Notes: generated from the sequence alone by a model not told the origin. A stretch of 64,000 nucleotides of DNA from Isoetes taiwanensis (GCA_021234155.1 JAJEKV010000050.1:9988495-10052494), one strand, 5' to 3'; shown: positions 22,900 to 34,085, numbered from the stretch's first letter. Translations and numbers: made by a program.

Positions 22900-25800
22900 T
22901 ATGGGTGGCGGTGGCTATAAAGGTATCAGGCGGCTTCATGAGATTCGTTCACGTTGTTCGCGTAGCACCGGGAGCTGGGTTGTTTGTTGCACCGGATATA
23001 TAATGGAAACTGGCTTTAGAGGGTTGAGATACCTTTTAGTTGTAGAGCCACGCCGATTACGGAGCGTTTAAATCCGACCGCGATAATTATTAGTAATTTC
23101 GGCATCCCGATTACATGCTGCATGCTTTGAAGATCGGAGCTCCTACGTGTTGCGGGATTTGACTTTGATAGAGTTCGGATGATCTCTGAGCAAAAGCCTT
23201 GGAAGCCCTCCCAAGCCATCCGGCCGGGTCGTCTTGGCGGAACCTCTTTGTCGATTTAGGTATGATGCACTTTGGGAGATAAGGGATACCAGAATTCGGT
23301 ATCCACGATAACAATAAATCTTATCAAACCATATATATAAAAGCGTTTCTTTGATTCTATTCTTCAAGATTCCTTGATGCTCCATTGCATCGCGTAAATT
23401 TTGGGGGAACATTTTTGCATTTTTGCATTTATTGGCGAGGAAGAGACCGCGACCCGCATTGTTTCCCTCACACAATGTCTTTCTTCCTCCTTCCTTAGCG
23501 TCTGCTGTAGGAGCTATGGTGGAGCTAGCGAAATGCCGAGAGGGAAAGCCGGGCCGTCCTCGGACCCTTTCAGCTCTAGAGTTTGTTTCGCTGCGTAGGA
23601 TCGTCCTCGGCCTTGGTCTGGATTGGTTCTTCACGGGTCTCAATTCCTTTTTACTTGAAGTATGGTATGCGTAGTGAGGAAGGTAGTTATTCTACGCTTA
23701 GCTTTTAGAGTGAATTTTCGGGTCAATTTCAGGTTTTGGCTCATGGATAAGGCCAGACTTTCATCCCATACGCTTCGAAACTGCTCCATCTACAGATCAT
23801 TACTATGGTAAAGCGTTAAGCCGGTAAAATTGGACTCCATAGCCGAGAGGAATAGCCGAAGAAGGAGCTGCTACATTTCACGATTTTGAAGATGATCTAC
23901 CATCATCCCGACAAACAATAGCCCTACCATCAAAGCTAATCGGTTGGGCTTCCAATCTTAAGATCTTCGGGTAATCAATCGAGATTTTTAGAAGCGATTT
24001 CATATGAAAATGTTTTGAATATGATGAATATAGTTTGATTTGAGTTCTCAGCGCAGCTGGGATCAATCTTGCCTGTAGTTTCTGTGAATGTCAAAGCAGC
24101 AGGGTTTTAAGTTCTTTTCCTTAGAGGTATCTTTGTGACACGGAAAACATTGTGCTTTCGGGGCCTAATCGGAAGAATTTGTTGAAGCAGATTTTAGAAC
24201 CAAAATGCATGGGATTAGAAATGGATTCTATGTAATCACTCATGTCTGGCGAGGAATTTGTACATTTCATTTTTAGATTAATGCTGGCTGTTAGATGCTT
24301 CCATGCTCTACGGAGTTTTCGAATAAATGTTAAACCCAAGTTAAGGAAGTCTACGATTCTAAGCTTTGCCACCTTTATCAACCGTGAGATCCACTTTAGC
24401 GATTTGCATGTTTTATGGCAGTTCTTCTCTATATTAGAGTAATACTGCATCTCGGGACTCAAATTGATGGTGAAATTAATTAGAGTTGTTATTCCACTTG
24501 GTTTGTTAAGCGAAAGCAAAGGTAAGTAGAGCTAAAGAAGTGATTTAGCCTTTCAATCTGTGGATTTCCAATGCTATTAAACACATAAATGAACATGCCT
24601 TTAAAATGGTGCTCACACATAGTCTGGAATTATGATGCGGCAATAAAGAGATTGTAGAAAGCATTTAATGTCAACCTTCATATAGCCATTTGAGTATATT
24701 GTATGATGCACAATGAGCATCACCTTAAAGTGTCGCGTTATAAGATTTTGGATTCTAGTTATAATCTTTCAAATGTTATTCCTGTTCTGGTAGGCTGTGC
24801 AATATGATTTTTAATAATGCACAATAAACAAAGGTTCCTTGGTACGTATGTTGTTTTTAATTGTCTCCAAATATGGAGGCCGGTTACGACTAGTCTCTAA
24901 TGGAAAAGGAAAACTTTACTCATTTTTTGCAGCATTGGAGCTGGCACTAACAAGCAGTGCTGCTAAAGAGCATGTCACCGGTAGACTATTGCAGGGAATT
25001 TTATATGGATAATAGTAATGGAAGGCATTCATCGGGCAGCATCGAGAATAAACGAGAGCAATCGAGACAAAATTGCAAATGCATGGACTTCCGACCGTGG
25101 GAGATAAAGATTCTCTGGTAATATAAACTACTCTTGGGGGATATCGGTGGAGAAAAGGAAGAAACTATTTATATTTTGTTGGAGATTGCATCAAGACTGT
25201 ATCTTTATCTACCGATTCTAACACAAAGAACAACTTTCTACATCCTTCATCCTCCGAATGTTTCCGGCTATTGACCAATGACAAAACTCACGTACACTAC
25301 AGCTATCACATCTGCGATTCTAATGAACGAATCACGTTGTTACAATTTTGACCAATCGGCTAATGATATGCTTTTACATGAAATGTTGCGTTATGCGGTA
25401 TATCTAAGCTAAGCAAAGATAAATAAGAGATGAGTAACCAATGGACTTTAGGCAGAATGCGCATTTTCAATTACGAACTAACAGCTGAAAAAGGATCACT
25501 ATCTAACCTTCAAGTGTGCCAAATAATATTTAATGCTGTCTGGTTTGAATACAATAATAAACGCAGTTCAATTACCGCTATGTTCCGAAAACAGATTACT
25601 GACCGATTTGAAACATCTTTACAACCCAGTAAGATATGATCAATAATTCTTCTAATAAATCGCGGTATGAGCTATAAACTGCGAGAACGGCTAAGAGAAC
25701 GACAAATACGAGATTCAGAATACGTATTCTAACATCAACGGTTGAAGAGATTCGAATACGTATTCTGGCGTCTGTAAGCAGTTGAAATTCTGATATTCTA

Positions 25801-26055
25801 GCGTAGCAGGCAGTTGGAAGATTCCGGCCTTGGCGGCATGTAATTTCATACCTGTCATGAATATTTCTTTGGAATTCGCAGGCATGGACAGGAATACGTT
25901 AAGTATTCTAACTTTTAGGCCCGGTCAATATGGCACTGGGGCCTAATCAAGCTAAAGAAGTGGTAATTCTATAAAATGGGAAATAGACATAGTTAGCGGG
26001 TTAGTGGCCGGGGTGATTCTTCGTTTGTATTACGGGGTGAATGGTTATGGGATAT
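22900..26055 (-). repeat. Inverted-duplication arm 2
   Basis: Reverse complement of arm 1. It contains LTR sequence at both ends (22,900-23,325 and 25,905-26,055) and the unidentified insertion between (23,330-25,180). The segment 25,180-25,900 differs from arm 1 and carries palindromes with core GAATACGTATTC. LTR sequence breaks at GGGCCTAAA, where arm 1 continues into ordinary LTR. Identity between arms looks like roughly three quarters to four fifths by eye. Confidence 0.75.
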
Positions 26056-26789
26056 TTCGTATGCCGCTCACATGGACCATGAGTTTCGCGGGGCTGAAGT
26101 CCGGCTGGCCACGTGTAGCGTTTCGTAGCCCGTTCACATATGGGCGGCGGATGTTTTCCTCCTTTTTTCCCAGCGGCTTAGATTGAAACCGTTTGACCCG
26201 AATAATGCGATCCCGGATGGAATCGGTAGATAGCCCAGGGCGATTGAATTTGCCAGGTGCTTCTATTCTTCAATTCCGATTGCTTCTATTCGATTGAATG
26301 CTGCCCGGTTTTTCTTCTATTCTTTGCTGGGCGGTGTAGGGCTAAAATTCAGATTTTGGAGAATTCAAGATTTGGGCTACAACAGATTTTTGGTCGAGCA
26401 GTTGGGCAGAACATGAGAAATCTATGGGATGCCAGTATCGGAATGGGTGAAATAAGAGGATTGGAAGGAGGACTCTAGGATGGAATGGGAGGATAGGAGT
26501 TGAAGACGGAAGAATAGGATCGAGGAATGGGAGGAAAAGTTGAGGAGCCGGATTGATTTGAGTGGATTAAAAACCCGGATTGAGGCCCGGATTGAAGAAT
26601 GGGCTTGAGGGAATGGGCCAGATCTGAAAATATCGAGCAAGAAGGTGATGATTAGCCTTTGATTGATTTATAGTTCTTTTCTTTAGCTGCCGGATTCCCG
26701 TGTCGGCGGCGAGTGCATGTGAGATGTGTTCTTTGAAAAATTTCCCCGGTGAATACTCTGATGGCGAGAAATCAGCCGGCCCAATTTGA
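26056..26789 (+). repeat. Spacer repeat X, copy 2
   Basis: Second copy of the spacer repeat, next to arm 2 on its outer side. Its first part is inverted relative to 22,080-22,190 and the rest is direct, so the two copies differ by an internal flip. LTR sequence resumes at about 26,790 (GAATCTCTCACCGATTG). Confidence 0.6.
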
Positions 26790-27806
26790 ATCTCTCACCG
26801 ATTGATTTCTACAACGGAAGTAATTTCAAGGCGGGGCTCAGGATTCCTATCATCGGAACCCAGGAACTACTATATAGAGTGGTGGCGAGGAAAGCTGGCG
26901 TTTCTGAGGCAATCTTGGATGCATACGGCTACATGGCCGGATTGAAGGATAGCAGGGGCGGATTTGGATAACCCAACGGTTCATCGACAATCGAGGCTTG
27001 ATAAGAACTCTGGTACGGTGATTAGCTCAGGCAATGGTTTCTTCCTTTCCGCGATTCGAGGAGATCGAGGAACTAAACATCCAGAGCAAGTGGGTCTGCT
27101 TTCCGGCAGTTTTCCATCCATTCAAATCCAAGAATAGCGATAGCTATGCAAAACACGTAGAATCGGGTTACCATCTTGCCTTGGCGTCATGGAGCGGGGA
27201 AGAGTCGAGGGCATTCTTGCCCGACCGACCTGCCGGAATCGAGAGCGCCGTTGATGCGGCAGGTCAGGGGCTTCCAACACCTCGTTCCACTATAACGGCT
27301 CGAGTTACTCACCGTGAGAATCCACACCTGTAATCGGTCTCAGTAGTCCTATTAGTTTAAGGCAGGCTTCCCAAGCTTCCTCTCTAGTCTGTAACTGCGC
27401 TTCAAGCTTCTTCCTTCCTCAAAACGTCTTCTTCAGGTTTTGTTCTTATCCATCCGATTTTCTTATATACTTTTAGCCACATGGGCAAAGCCATTTGGCA
27501 TTACCCCATTGATCTAGATTAATCTAATGGCCAAATCTTTTATAGCTTGGTTAAATGCAACAGATCACAGTTGCCAATCTATCATACTGCCAGGTATCCT
27601 AAGGCTCGATTAGGCATCTTCCTAATCAAAAGGGTGTGCCGGATTTAGCATGGCATCCAGCAGGACGAGTCCTGTTTCAGCTCCCTATTTTTATGGTGCT
27701 CACCTTTTTAAGGTTAAATATATTAAAGGTTTAGATAACCTTAACTAATGGATTTATATCGTTTAAAATGTCACTACTACAAAATAACACCGAGCTCACG
27801 GGGATG

Positions 27807-28326
27807 AATTCTGATCTTTTTTGTTTTAAAAATTCGGCGGTGTGTTTTCTCTGCAACTACTCGGTGATTCACCGAAGCGCGTTCTTTCCAGTGTGAAAAC
27901 ATCACGTGCCAACATGTGTTCCTGATTGCAAATTAAGGCATAAAATTAATAAGACGGTATGGATGCAGACATTTTGTGCTACGCTTACATGTGGAGGCTA
28001 GTTTTTGTTTGACTGCACATGTGTATCATTGTTAAGTGTAACATGGTTACGGAACATATACCTCCCTGCCATGTATATGCATTTTTGTTAAAGGCAACAT
28101 ATGTCTTGAACATGTGCCTAGATTTAGTTGTACTGGAGCTTAATATTTGTAGCATTTTAGCTAGAATAGATTTTTGTATTCAACACCCCTATTTTAATCA
28201 ACATTTGAGATCCACATTAATATAAATATTTTGGAGTTGAATTTACTGATAATTATAAGTGGAATGCAGGAGTGAAAAAAAGGGTTGCTTGTGGGATGAG
28301 GGCTTTGTATGGCACTATGAATTTAT
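27807..28326. other. AT-rich spacer, nothing recognised
   Basis: Sequence between the chromovirus right end and the LINE tail. It is AT-rich with a plus-strand open frame of 68 codons (28,019-28,225) that resembles nothing I know. Confidence 0.5.
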
Positions 28327-28363
28327 GGAATAGAATAGAATAGAATAGAATAGAATAGTTTTT
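28327..28363 (-). repeat. LINE A 3' tail, (ATTCT)n
   Basis: Plus strand reads AATAGAATAGAATAGAATAG and then TTTTTT. On the minus strand this is a TTCTA-type tandem repeat following the 3' end of the LINE, so the family ends in a short repeat rather than simple poly(A). Confidence 0.7.
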
Positions 28364-29905
28364 TAGCGTCCACGGAGACCAATTGACCTATGGGACCCAA
28401 ACAAAAAGAGGAAGCTGACAAAGGGTATTCTTACGGCGAGTTAAAAACCCGCCGAAGGGTTTTAGAGGAAAAACCTTAGCATTAATAAGCATGCGGCCTG
28501 GCGTACAGTGCATAGGACAGTTCAATACCGTCCCATAGGACACAAGCGGTCCAGTGCATCCATAACCTCGATTATAGCTAACAATCCTTATTTTGCCGGT
28601 AGTCAATAGCGATGCAACGGCTAGCCCGGTGCGCAATGTCGAACATATGGCTCTACCGGATATGGGCAAATGCTAGGCAGATCTGGAGGGCATGACATTC
28701 ATCCTCAATCAGCCCTAGTGGCAACCGGCAAAGCCTTTTCTCGTAGTTCCAAGGCCCAACACCACTGTTTCAATCGCGGGCGATGTGCACCGTCTGCGAA
28801 TGGAAGCTATAAATCTGGCGGCTTCTTCATAGGCTGACTGGGTGTACAAATAGCAGTGTGGGCCTCTTGTGAGCCTGGGATTGACTTCTTCGATAGTGTG
28901 CCGGCTTAGCGTCGCGTCGAGCCTCACGCATCGAGCTTGCGAAGGAAAGTAGCCTCTAGATGCGGTTTAAGTGCCTGCGCGTGCTCTTTGTCTGACTTGG
29001 GCCTTGTCTGTTTTGCTACACCCCGGCGAGAACCAGCGAGCTTGCTTGTCTTTCCAGCAGAATTTCAGGCGTTGAGGGACCCATCGTTGTGGCCAAAGCA
29101 GGTGGGGCAGCGTGTATCAACCATAGCGACCACCTTTTGAAGTAAGCGATATGGCGTTCAATGCGACCGTTGAAGGGTAGAAAGCTGTCTCTTAGAGTAG
29201 GATCTGAGTACGGGCTGTGGACTTCACCCCGGGGTAGCGCCAAAGAGGTATACGCACCTGCCGAGTCATTCAAAGTGTTGAGGGATATCACCCGGACCCA
29301 CATACGCCTTTATACAAAAGGACCGGCTCAACCAGGGCGAGAACAAATGTGGCCCGGTGGCCCCGGGCATACAACTACGCCTTGTGGTACGTTGTTGCGC
29401 ATGGCATATAGTGCTTTCCAACCATGCGTGACCAGCATCACGATAGCTGCATCCCAATGAGTGGTAGTTGAACTCAATCCCCAGAAGTACTTGTAGATTG
29501 AACCACCTCTACCTCCTTTTGGTAAGTAGATAATGGGAAGCCTTGGCTGATGGGATGATGCAACTAATGACACCCTAGTTTTGGCCAGAGTTAGCTTCAT
29601 GCGATTGAATTGGCAAAAAGTGTCAAAGAGCATCAGTGGCGTTGCATGTCCTCACGGGTATAGGCCATGAGTTGACGCCGATAGAAGCATATATGAGTTG
29701 CCGGTTATTGTGATGCCATGAGATGTGGCAGCACCTCCATGTTGAGAGAGCCAATCTTCCAACTGGTCAATGTATAGGCCAAAGGTGTGGGGAGAGGGGC
29801 AATACGGCGCGCTCAATGCTACTTTAAATAACGCCAATGTGATCACGGCACAGCGAGCATGCCTCGTCACATTATATCTTGCGATACGCAAGTCGGGGGA
29901 TATGC
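28327..29905 (-). pseudogene. LINE family A, 5'-truncated (RT and C-terminal region)
   Basis: Non-LTR retrotransposon read on the minus strand. From about 29,900: a GVRQGCPLSP-like remnant, TFGLYIDQLEDWLSQHGG (29,785-29,735), LFDTFCQFNRMKLTLAKTRV (29,635-29,575; the YADD block between them is corrupted), KYFWGL (the F.YLG block), HWDAAI and GWKALYAMRN (to about 29,395). Then comes a C-terminal part with LNTLNDSAGAY, LRDSFLPFNGRIE and WSLWLIHAAPPALA (29,290-29,100). The 3' end is at about 28,363, where a short tandem tail begins. The endonuclease and N-terminal RT are absent, the usual 5' truncation. It is GC-richer than its neighbour. A plus-strand LINE of another family abuts its 5' end. Confidence 0.82.
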
Positions 29906-30870
29906 ACATTAAAAAATGGCATATGAGAAAAAGCATGTTCAAGATGTTGGTACAACCTGTGGTACTATATGGATGCCTGGTTTGGGGGACTGGTTTATCA
30001 AAAAAGAAATCGATAAGTATTGAACAGATACAAAGAAGGTTCTTGATAGAAGAACTTAGTGTAAAGATACAAATGCCGTATAGTATGATGCTTGCAGAAA
30101 TGGGATTTTTACTGTTAGAGGCTGAAGCATTATGTCAGATGCGTGAGTATTTTCAGAGAATTCAATGCCTTGAAGAGGATAGACTACCATACCAAGATCC
30201 TCAGGAATCTTTGAAGCAACCACGTACTGCATGCGATAAGCAGCCCCTAGAATGGATGCATAGGTGGAGGTTAGACACTTCGGATATTCTTGACACATTG
30301 GGAATTTGCAGTCTGATTTCTGAAAGAATTATAACTACTTTATGGGCATTTCCTGTAGCACAAAAAATGGATTATTATCGATGTGAGGTGAATCAAATGG
30401 TTGTATATGTCAAACAAGAATATCTCAATATAGAGATGGTCTAAGAAGACGGAAGCTTATCTCTCAAGCTCGTTTGAGATCCCACATATTGGAGGTGGAG
30501 TATGATCATGATATCCCACGTGAATTGAGATTCTGTCCATGCTCCAAGGAACCTGTAGTAGAAGATGAACGCCATGCTTTTCTTGAATGCTCTAGTTTTA
30601 CAGAGATAAGAAATGCCTATGGAATTGATTCTGTGTCATTCAGGAGTTTCTCATTGTTACTTTCCATGTCTCCTACATGGCTAGGGGCTTATCTCCAAGC
30701 TTGAAGGGAGCATCGGAAAATGATTTTAGATCTGAACAGTATAGCAGATGCTACGGAGGCAAAAGGACCCATCTAGCGTCTCTTTATTATGTTTATGCAT
30801 TTGATTTTGCTGCCTAATGGACCTAAGAGTCTGGATTGGCTTGGCATGATAATAAATTAGTATTTTTCGT
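29906..30870 (+). pseudogene. LINE family B, C-terminal region of ORF2
   Basis: The longest clean frame here (to 30,444) reads KKWHMRKSMFKMLVQPVVLY followed by GCLVWG (29,905-29,990), then ISIEQIQRRFLIEELSVKIQ and LAEMGFLLLEAEALCQM, the region after the RT of plant LINEs ('LVTPVLLYG.EVWG', 'IE.IQ..FL...L.VK', 'L.E.G..PLE'). A second frame (30,474-30,704) has RSHILEVE and CPCSKEPVVEDERHAFLEC, the Cys/His-rich tail typical of the same proteins. The 3' end is probably near 30,865, where ATGATAATAAAT follows TGGCTTGGC, similar to 48,985-49,010. The RT domain itself is missing; the element starts where the oppositely oriented LINE A starts. Confidence 0.85.
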
Positions 30871-31460
30871 GCTATAATTATAATTTTCATTATGATAGAA
30901 CCCTAAGTTCCGGCCATGCTATGGAGTTTATCTGCTGGGCTATTGGGTTCTACCTGCTATTGTTCGTTAGTTGAAAATTGCCAGTGGTTGGAAGGCGTCG
31001 ATATGCTATGGAGCACCCATAAAATATTCATCTCTAACGCGTTTAGAAGGTTGCATAACTCTCTTCTCTAAGATCCGGGACATTATATGACAAACGAGTT
31101 TATGGTATAATTGATTACCACCATATATTATTTTCTTGGTTAATTTGTAGTAGTTTCTTAGTCCAAGCCCTTCCTAGTTGGTGTGTTCTTTGAATTGGTC
31201 AAGATCATACATCACTAATGTCTTGTTTTCCAAAGCATTGTTAGAATCATAGTTGGAAGATCATCATATATTAAGCTTGTTATGAACATCATAATATGAT
31301 CACTCAAGAGTATCTCAGCTATGTATAGCCCAGAAGCACAAATGCATTGAAATTCAATTGTTGCAATAGCTAAGTGATGCGGTTTGAAAAATAATACAAC
31401 TTATACCATAGGTAAATTGATGGGGTAAATCAAAGGCAATGGTTGAAGGCTTGAATGGCC
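30871..31460. other. AT-rich spacer
   Basis: No gene or repeat recognised. It could include the LTR or leader of the downstream copia gag, but no primer site (TGGTATCAGAGC-like) was found before 31,849. Confidence 0.4.
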
Positions 31461-31513
31461 CTCCCTCCTCCTCCTCCTCCTCCTCCTCCTCCCTCCTCCT
31501 CCTCCTCCTCCTC
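31461..31513 (+). repeat. (CTC)n microsatellite
   Basis: About 17 trinucleotide repeats of CTC/TCC with one interruption (CCCTCCTCC). It lies about 340 bp upstream of the copia gag start. Confidence 0.95.
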
Positions 31514-31848
31514 AATGGTCATTATATCTTCTTGTGTGTGTGGAATATTATTCCTGCTAAACCGCTGCTTTAACATCTGTATATAAGCATTGATGATTCA
31601 AGAACAAATGAGATGGTCCAGATTGATTGATTCGAGGAGGAAATAGCAACCTAATGATGTATTAGGGCTCGAGTTTTCGCATGTGAATACTAGTCATAAA
31701 TGCTACAGTGATGTAGTCAATATTCAATTGCAACAGCATTTTGTGACTTAACTCAATGGTCTTTTGAACACAATTGATGTAAGTGATATTTCAATTGGAA
31801 GTTAACTGTGCATATCTATTTTTTGGTTGAGGCAGTGTTTGTACAATC

Positions 31849-32580
31849 ATGTCGAGTAGGTTTGGTGGTAGTTTATTGAGCGGTGTGAAATTCTATAAGG
31901 AGGAGCTGGCTTTAAAGTCTGGAAGAACTCAATCAAACACATACTTGAAGTTGAAGAACTATGGGATATGGTTGATCCCGAGGGAGAATTTGAGGTGCTA
32001 GAGACAGTGGAAACAATATTCTAAGTTCTATATTTGAAAAGTCAGTTAACATTGTAACTAATGTTACTGGCGCTAGTACAAGAAATGTTGAAACTGGAGA
32101 TACCTCTAGTTTGAGGTTGAGTGTGCATAGAGATCAGCGTATGCAAAGATCAAGAAGAAAGAAAGACATAATAACTTGCAAGGTAAATCCTACAATTAGA
32201 CTTAAACTAAGAAACAGGACACCTAGGAGGGAAATGTGGATTTTCTTGCTTAAGCATATTTATAAGGAACATGAGTAAAGATAGATAGAGAAGTGATTGA
32301 AAGAATATTAAGGGCAAAACATGAATAGATGAAAATTAGAGTAGGGGATAATACCAGTGAGATATTATATACTGGAAGAAAAAGAATGAGAATGGGACAT
32401 GCTAGACATGACATTTTCAAGAATGAATGTCCAAAACTCAATTCAGACTTCAATTGTTATCATTGTGGTGGTAAAGGACATGTTGCTGTGATGGCCATAT
32501 ACTCTACTGAAGGTCATGGAACATGTGTACTAAAAAGGATTCAAGCTCTTAATCTTTTAGTTAGGTTCTATTGTTCTTAG
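31849..32580 (+). pseudogene. copia gag with CCHC knuckle
   Basis: Plus-strand gag remnant. From an ATG at 31,849 it reads MSSRFGGSLLSGVKFY, then after a frame shift NSIKHILEVEELWDMV, the 'W..SIKHILEAEELWD.V' start of copia gag. A basic stretch follows (RDQRMQRSRRKKD near 32,130-32,165), and NCYHCGGKGHVA at 32,453-32,490 gives Cys-X2-Cys-X4-His; the last Cys of the knuckle (CDGH) is in the next frame. No protease or integrase follows, so only the gag part remains. The usual length would be about 250-300 residues, which fits the span. Confidence 0.72.
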
Positions 32581-32718
32581 CAACTATGCTAATCATGTCC
32601 ATCAACAATTATTTGATCAATATTGTATGTGAGCATATTCTTCTAAGTGGCATCTTGCATGGCTGTCAAGTGGCACTGTGGCAGCTAAATGGTGAGAATA
32701 GGGTTACTTCGTGCGAAA

Positions 32719-33080
32719 GGGAGTCTCCCAGATTATGAAAAGGCCTCCAGGCGCAGAGTGACTTGGGTTGGCCATATTTTGGTCGAACTTTGATATATTT
32801 GGTTAACTTAAGATGCTAGCATGCCTAATCTACTTGGCTCTAGGTGATCTACCAACATACATCTCATTGATCTCACACATTTAAGCACCTTTTTGGGCTA
32901 ACCGGATTACTCCTTGCCCGAAGGGATCTCAGTTGTGGGAGCCTCGAGGAGCCGCAGGAGTGACCTAGATGGACTCATATTTGGTCAAGGCTTGACATAT
33001 TTAGCTAATCTAGGATGCTAACATGCATGATTTACTTAGTTCTACGTGATCTATTGATTTATATCTTTAGCTCTCTAATC
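32719..33080 (+). repeat. Imperfect tandem duplication, about 205 bp unit
   Basis: 32,719-32,870 and 32,926-33,075 share, in order, GGGA(G/T)CTC, a GGC/CGCAGAGTGAC..GGAGTGACC block, ATATTTGGT..TTGA(T/C)ATATTT, AAGATGCTA(G/A)CATGC, TTACTT(A/G)G and GTGATCTA. The copies are clearly diverged. No coding content. It could be part of a decayed LTR. Confidence 0.65.
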
Positions 33081-34085
33081 CCCTTCCATACCCTCATGGC
33101 CCATACATGGCCTTGCGAGACCCCCATTTGGAGGAGACATTTCCCAGCCCCAGCCCTAGCCCGGGGGTAGCCTTAAGCCCAAAATTTCATAGATGCCAAT
33201 TTAGAATGTGAAATGAATCTTAGCTTTTCGATTAGTTATGTTGTGATTTTGTTTGGGCTTCAAATTTGAGTTGTAGCAACCTTGGCGATCATCCATGGCC
33301 GATGGAATATATACTTTTCTCAAGTAAAATTTGGGTCACCACAATATATATTTGTTATGTCCATATTATACACTTGTAAAGCGTAATGCTCACATAATGA
33401 TATACATGTTATCGGACATTGGCATATGTGTGTCTTCCTTGAGAAAGGCCAAAGTACGATTGAGTAATCAACAATAAAAACTTTAATTACACCCATCTAG
33501 TAGTACCCTAAGGCATTAATTTTGTGGACCTAAATTTACTTTCATTGTGACACCTAATTGTGATAAAATGTGATATTGTATTTTTCTAAATGATAAGCTA
33601 GTTAGAAAAACAAAGTAATAGTCTAATCTTTCATGTCCGAAGACATTGGTGCCTAAACCCTAGAAGAAGTACACAAAACTGGCCCAGGAATAATTGCATA
33701 TTCAGTGGGCAAGCACAAACCCGATTTGATTTCAGCCCTCTTTTTTAATATTGGATAGGCTTAATAGGACCAAAAGAAAAAATAATCGAGTTGCATACCT
33801 TGATGTTGGGCTAGGGGATCCTTGAAATCCATGTAACATGCATGGCTTTATCCCTCCCCTTTTTTTTCCCGAATAAAGCGACAATTAAAAAACTCACCAA
33901 GAATAGAATTAGTATTAATTTTACATGCTTTGGGGCTTGAGGGGCGATTTTAGAATAATTACCAGAATAAAATTCACATGGAAGCGAATCAAGAGAATCC
34001 ATCATTTAGTGGCGTAGGCCCCAACTTATGAGTGGAGGAGAAATTGCGTAGACGAAGTGGCGATATTTTATTGGCACCACTCTAA
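33081..34085. other. AT-rich spacer, nothing recognised
   Basis: No conserved frame or repeat seen. Short homopolymer runs only. Confidence 0.5.

Larger units (their letters stand above)
5524..27806 (-). mobile_element. Nested Ty3/gypsy chromovirus
   Basis: Large LTR retrotransposon read on the minus strand. Two long direct repeats bound it: 5,524-13,005 and 17,158-27,806. Between them lies an internal region of about 4.1 kb with gag, reverse transcriptase, RNase H, integrase and a C-terminal chromodomain, in chromovirus order. Each LTR has been enlarged by later insertions: a copia element on the left, an inverted duplication on the right. Without these the LTRs are about 2.6 kb or somewhat more, comparable with long-LTR plant chromoviruses. 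A host target-site duplication and a clean primer-binding site next to 17,158 were not found. Chromodomains of this group target integration to heterochromatin, which fits the setting. The LTR pair is visible directly; the assignment rests on pol motifs listed in the internal entries. Confidence 0.8.
17158..27806 (-). repeat. Chromovirus 5' LTR, interrupted
   Basis: Right copy of the long direct repeat, the 5' LTR in the minus-strand sense. LTR sequence occurs as 17,158-18,740, 21,401-21,855 and 26,790-27,806. The gaps hold 18,741-21,400 (unidentified insertion) and about 21,860-26,789 (a spacer, an inverted copy of LTR plus insertion, and more spacer). It keeps two blocks absent from the left LTR: 18,090-18,340 and about 27,090-27,300. 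The right end is placed where similarity to 13,005 stops. Confidence 0.75.
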
